NCBI GenBank assembly: GCA_020627525.1
Contig: JAHDGP010000174.1
Coordinates: 1-8,819, forward strand
DNA length: 8,819 bases
Origin: Bacteroidota bacterium
GTDB taxonomy: Bacteria; Bacteroidota; Bacteroidia; Chitinophagales; UBA2359
Reading direction: 5' to 3'
Within the stretch, counting starts at the first letter, position 1, and each line of letters starts with the position of its first letter. A program made the position numbers and the translations under genes. Below are positions 6,875-8,819 of the stretch, piece after piece. Under the pieces are notes generated by a model. That model did no database searches. It was not told where the DNA came from and worked only from the letters and a program-made list of their open reading frames with translations.

Positions 6875-7510
6875 TTATTTAAACATAGTTTTACGACCAA
6901 TAATACTACAAATAGGACATTCATTTGGATCGTGCCCTCTTGCAGGACAATACTCTCTTCCAAAATATATAATTTGTAAATGCAATTTGTTCCAAATTTC
7001 TTTGGGGAACAATCGTTTTAAATCAGCCTCTGTTTTGGTTACATTTTTTCCAGTACTTAAGGTCCAACGATCTGCCAAACGGTGAATGTGGGTATCGACA
7101 GGAAAGGCGGGATAACCAAACCATTGCGACATAACAACACTTGCTGTTTTGTGTCCAACACCTGGCAAAGCTTCCAAATCTTTATAGTTATCTGGAACTT
7201 TAGAATTGTGCTTTTCAATCAGTATTTTTGATAGATTCCAAATGTTTTTTGATTTGGCAGGAGACAATCCACAAGGATAAATAATTTGACGAATTTGATC
7301 AATTTCAAGTTCAATCATTTTTTCTGGTGTATCTGCTTCCTCAAACAAAGTGGGAGTAACTTGATTGACACGCTTATCCGTGCATTGTGCTGAAAGCAAC
7401 ACAGCGACCAAAAGCGTATAATCATCTTTATGATCCAAAGGAATGGGAGTATCAGGATAAAGCGCCTCTAGTTTTTCAGAAACAAACAGTGCTTTTTCTT
7501 TTTTAGTCAT
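6875..7510 (-). CDS. nth: Endonuclease III, base-excision repair DNA glycosylase/AP lyase
   Basis: Endonuclease III removes oxidised pyrimidines and cleaves the resulting abasic site. The 211-aa length equals that of E. coli Nth. The family signature LLSAQCTDKRVNQVTP is at 38-53. The helix-hairpin-helix LEALPGVGHKTASVV (112-126) carries the catalytic Lys121, and FPVDTHIHRLADR (136-148) carries the catalytic Asp139. The C-terminal iron-sulfur loop is unusual. Cys188, Cys198 and Cys201 are present with a C-x9-C-x2-C spacing, but the chain ends at residue 211 without the fourth cysteine of the canonical C-x6-C-x2-C-x5-C motif. The cluster may therefore be altered or absent. The start ATG (7510) has no Shine-Dalgarno. 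The stop TAA is immediately followed by the ATG of the fusion kinase, so the two genes are translationally adjacent with no spacer. Confidence 0.95.
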   Translation of the reverse strand: MTKKEKALFVSEKLEALYPDTPIPLDHKDDYTLLVAVLLSAQCTDKRVNQVTPTLFEEADTPEKMIELEIDQIRQIIYPCGLSPAKSKNIWNLSKILIEKHNSKVPDNYKDLEALPGVGHKTASVVMSQWFGYPAFPVDTHIHRLADRWTLSTGKNVTKTEADLKRLFPKEIWNKLHLQIIYFGREYCPARGHDPNECPICSIIGRKTMFK

Positions 7511-7525
7511 TTCTACAATTAAATT

Positions 7526-7560
7526 TTTGCTAATTTAGTAACGATAAAACAATAAGTTCG
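7526..7560 (+). promoter_or_regulatory. Candidate promoter for the cytochrome/monooxygenase gene
   Basis: TTTG (7526-7529), a 23-nt spacer and TAAGTTCG (7553-7560) approximate the Bacteroidota promoter TTG-N17-23-TAnnTTTG, with one mismatch in the -7 box. Transcription would cross the palindrome and give a leader of about 140 nt before ATG 7707. The spacing is at the upper limit, so support is weak. Confidence 0.25.
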
Positions 7561-7696
7561 TCATTTAGACGGTTTCTTTCGTCCTCATTCTCCTCTTGAA
7601 ATCGGTCAAAGTATCAATAATTATTCCTCTTTCAAAATAAAAATGAGAACAAAATAATCTCGTCTAAATTGCCAAAGTTATTATTTCATCGTTACT
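7537..7696. repeat. Large imperfect palindrome (arms ~70 bp) between divergent genes
   Basis: The left arm (7537-7605) and the reverse complement of the right arm (7626-7696) align over 69 positions with 54 matches and two single-base gaps, leaving a 20-nt centre (7606-7625). Perfect blocks are AGTAACGAT/ATCGTTACT (7537-7545, 7688-7696), ATTTAGACG/CGTCTAAAT (7563-7571, 7661-7669), CTCATT/AATGAG (7584-7589, 7642-7647) and TTGAAA/TTTCAA (7596-7601, 7630-7635). All share a centre near 7616, where AATAATTATT (7616-7625) is itself a palindrome. The element starts 26 bp before the nth ATG and ends 10 bp before the lipoprotein ATG, so it fills nearly the whole intergenic space. It has no open frame and no U tract on either side. 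It may be a folded RNA, a MITE-like foldback element or a mirrored control region. Confidence 0.85.
7673..7680 (-). promoter_or_regulatory. Candidate -7 box TAACTTTG facing nth
   Basis: The minus-strand string TAACTTTG is a perfect match to the Bacteroidota -7 element TAnnTTTG. It lies in the right arm of the palindrome, at the mirror position of the plus-strand box TAAGTTCG. No TTG occurs 17-23 nt upstream, so only half of a promoter is present. If used, the nth transcript would have a leader of roughly 155 nt containing most of the palindrome. Confidence 0.3.
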
Positions 7697-7706
7697 TAGT
7701 CACTAA

Positions 7707-8819
7707 ATGGGAAGAGTTTTTAAATATTGGTTGATTGTTTTTGTTGTTTTGGTTGCTTGTAATGAAGCAACGGAAACTAGGGAGCAGAAAGAAGCGACGG
7801 AGGAGGAAGATATGTTTGCCCCAACCGAAACAGTAACTTTTTCGGAACACATTGCACCTGTTATTTTTGAAAAATGTACGCCTTGCCATCGACCAGGCGA
7901 AGCTGGACCATTTCCTTTTACAAATTATGATGAAGTTGCCAAACATGCTAGGATGATTCAGTATGTCACCAGTACTGGTTTTATGCCTCCGTGGCCTGCT
8001 GACCCAAACTTTCGACATTTTTCGGGAGAAAGAATTTTAACAGAAAGAGAAAAAGACTTGATTAAAAACTGGGTGCGTGGCGGCTGGAAAGAAGGAGATC
8101 CATCTTTGACTCCACCAACCCCAAAATATCCTTCAGGCTCTCAATTAGGAGAACCAGATTTGGTTTTAAAGATGCCTGAAAATTATAAAATTGAAGGCAA
8201 TGGAAAGGATAATTTTTTAACAATGAAAATTCCCTACGAACTGCCAAAAGACACATTTGTCCGCTTGATAGAATTCGTTCCTGGAAATAGGAGACTTGTT
8301 CACCATGTAAATTCTCATCTTGTATTTTTCAATAATAAAAAAAATCTGGATGAAGGAAACTGGGTAGTGGATGCTTACAAACATGGTAGTCGTAATGAGT
8401 TGTATTCAGACCTCGGTATCTTGAATGACAATGGTACTTATCCAGAATTGATTCCTTTGGTTTCAAATTACTTGCCTGGAGTAGTTGCCAATGTTTTTCC
8501 GAAAGACATTGGAGGGTGGCCAATGAAAAGCAAGGGTGCCATAGTAATGAATGATTTGCACTACGGACCTTCGGGAAAAGATGATGTTGACCAGTCTTAT
8601 TTCAACGTGTTTTTTGCAAAGGAACCGCCCAAACGTCCGACGATAGAATTGCAATTAGGGACTTTAGGTATATCTGATATTGTGCCGGCATTAGTGATTC
8701 CACCAGATACCATAATGTCTTTTAAAACGAAGGCAAAAGTCTTTGGAGATATTTCACTCTTAACAGTAAATCCACATATGCATTTATTAGGCAAAGAGTT
8801 TGAAGCTTATGCCATTACT
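7707..8819 (+). CDS. Lipoprotein with c-type heme and PHM-like copper monooxygenase domain (3' truncated)
   Basis: The frame is open from ATG 7707 to the window edge (371 codons), and an in-frame TAA directly before the ATG fixes the start. The N-terminus is a lipoprotein signal with lipobox LVAC (Cys18). An acidic linker follows, then a cytochrome c domain: heme motif CTPCH (57-61) and probable axial Met93 in GFMPPWP. From about residue 150 the sequence fits the peptidylglycine alpha-hydroxylating monooxygenase (PHM) fold of copper type II ascorbate-dependent enzymes. VHHVNSH gives His199/His200 and LHYGPSGK gives His285, the expected CuH ligands; NPHMHLLGK gives His357/His359, two CuM ligands. 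The Met ligand would lie beyond the edge. The protein is predicted to be membrane-anchored outside the cytoplasm, where the heme could feed electrons to the copper site. The substrate is unknown. The gene is divergent from nth. Confidence 0.85.
   Translation, partial: MGRVFKYWLIVFVVLVACNEATETREQKEATEEEDMFAPTETVTFSEHIAPVIFEKCTPCHRPGEAGPFPFTNYDEVAKHARMIQYVTSTGFMPPWPADPNFRHFSGERILTEREKDLIKNWVRGGWKEGDPSLTPPTPKYPSGSQLGEPDLVLKMPENYKIEGNGKDNFLTMKIPYELPKDTFVRLIEFVPGNRRLVHHVNSHLVFFNNKKNLDEGNWVVDAYKHGSRNELYSDLGILNDNGTYPELIPLVSNYLPGVVANVFPKDIGGWPMKSKGAIVMNDLHYGPSGKDDVDQSYFNVFFAKEPPKRPTIELQLGTLGISDIVPALVIPPDTIMSFKTKAKVFGDISLLTVNPHMHLLGKEFEAYAIT

Noticed and set aside
7537..7696. The large palindrome as a bidirectional intrinsic terminator
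   Set aside because: The flanking genes diverge from it rather than converge on it, and neither side has a U tract after the arms.
7692..8794. Minus-strand open frames (7692-8018, 8062-8256, 8329-8523, 8463-8654, 8597-8794)
   Set aside because: They are shadows of the plus-strand cytochrome/monooxygenase gene, whose heme, lipobox and copper motifs establish the true frame.

Overview
The window looks like chromosomal DNA from a low-GC member of the Bacteroidota, probably a relative of the Flavobacteriia, Saprospiria or Chitinophagia. The signs are AT-rich genes without Shine-Dalgarno sequences, sequences resembling the Bacteroidota promoter (TTG, 17-23 nt, TAnnTTTG), and a sugar kinase fused to a RapZ C-terminal domain. 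The lineage is an inference from gene content and style, not from a marker gene. No rRNA, tRNA, CRISPR array, phage gene or transposase is visible.

Positions 1-5252 (minus strand) hold a four-gene cassette read from right to left. It starts with an OB-fold/NfeD-like membrane protein (YqiJ type, 4536-5252) and a long YqiK-type flotillin (2479-4539) that overlaps it by 4 bases. An unrecognised 195-residue membrane protein follows (1857-2444). The last gene is the first 593 residues of a very large DUF3686 'DNA repair ATPase' (1-1780, cut by the window edge). The first two are a classic membrane-scaffold pair. The ATPase is probably the motor or effector, but its AAA domain would lie outside the window.

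Positions 5438-7510 (minus strand) hold a tightly coupled pair. Endonuclease III (nth, 6875-7510) ends with TAA directly abutting the ATG of a 478-residue fusion protein (5438-6874). That protein joins an APH/AmgK-like sugar kinase to the RapZ C-terminal domain.

On the right, a divergent plus-strand gene (7707 to the edge) encodes a lipoprotein with one c-type heme site followed by a PHM-like type II copper monooxygenase domain. It is truncated at 371 residues.

The most unusual element is the 196-bp gap between nth and the lipoprotein gene. It is almost entirely one large imperfect palindrome (7537-7696) with arms of about 70 bp, which match at 54 of 69 aligned positions. Eight of the 15 mismatches would be G:U pairs if the minus strand were transcribed, and none would be if the plus strand were. 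It could be a structured RNA, a MITE-like foldback element, or a mirrored regulatory region for the divergent genes. No stretch of more than 200 bases lacks a feature.
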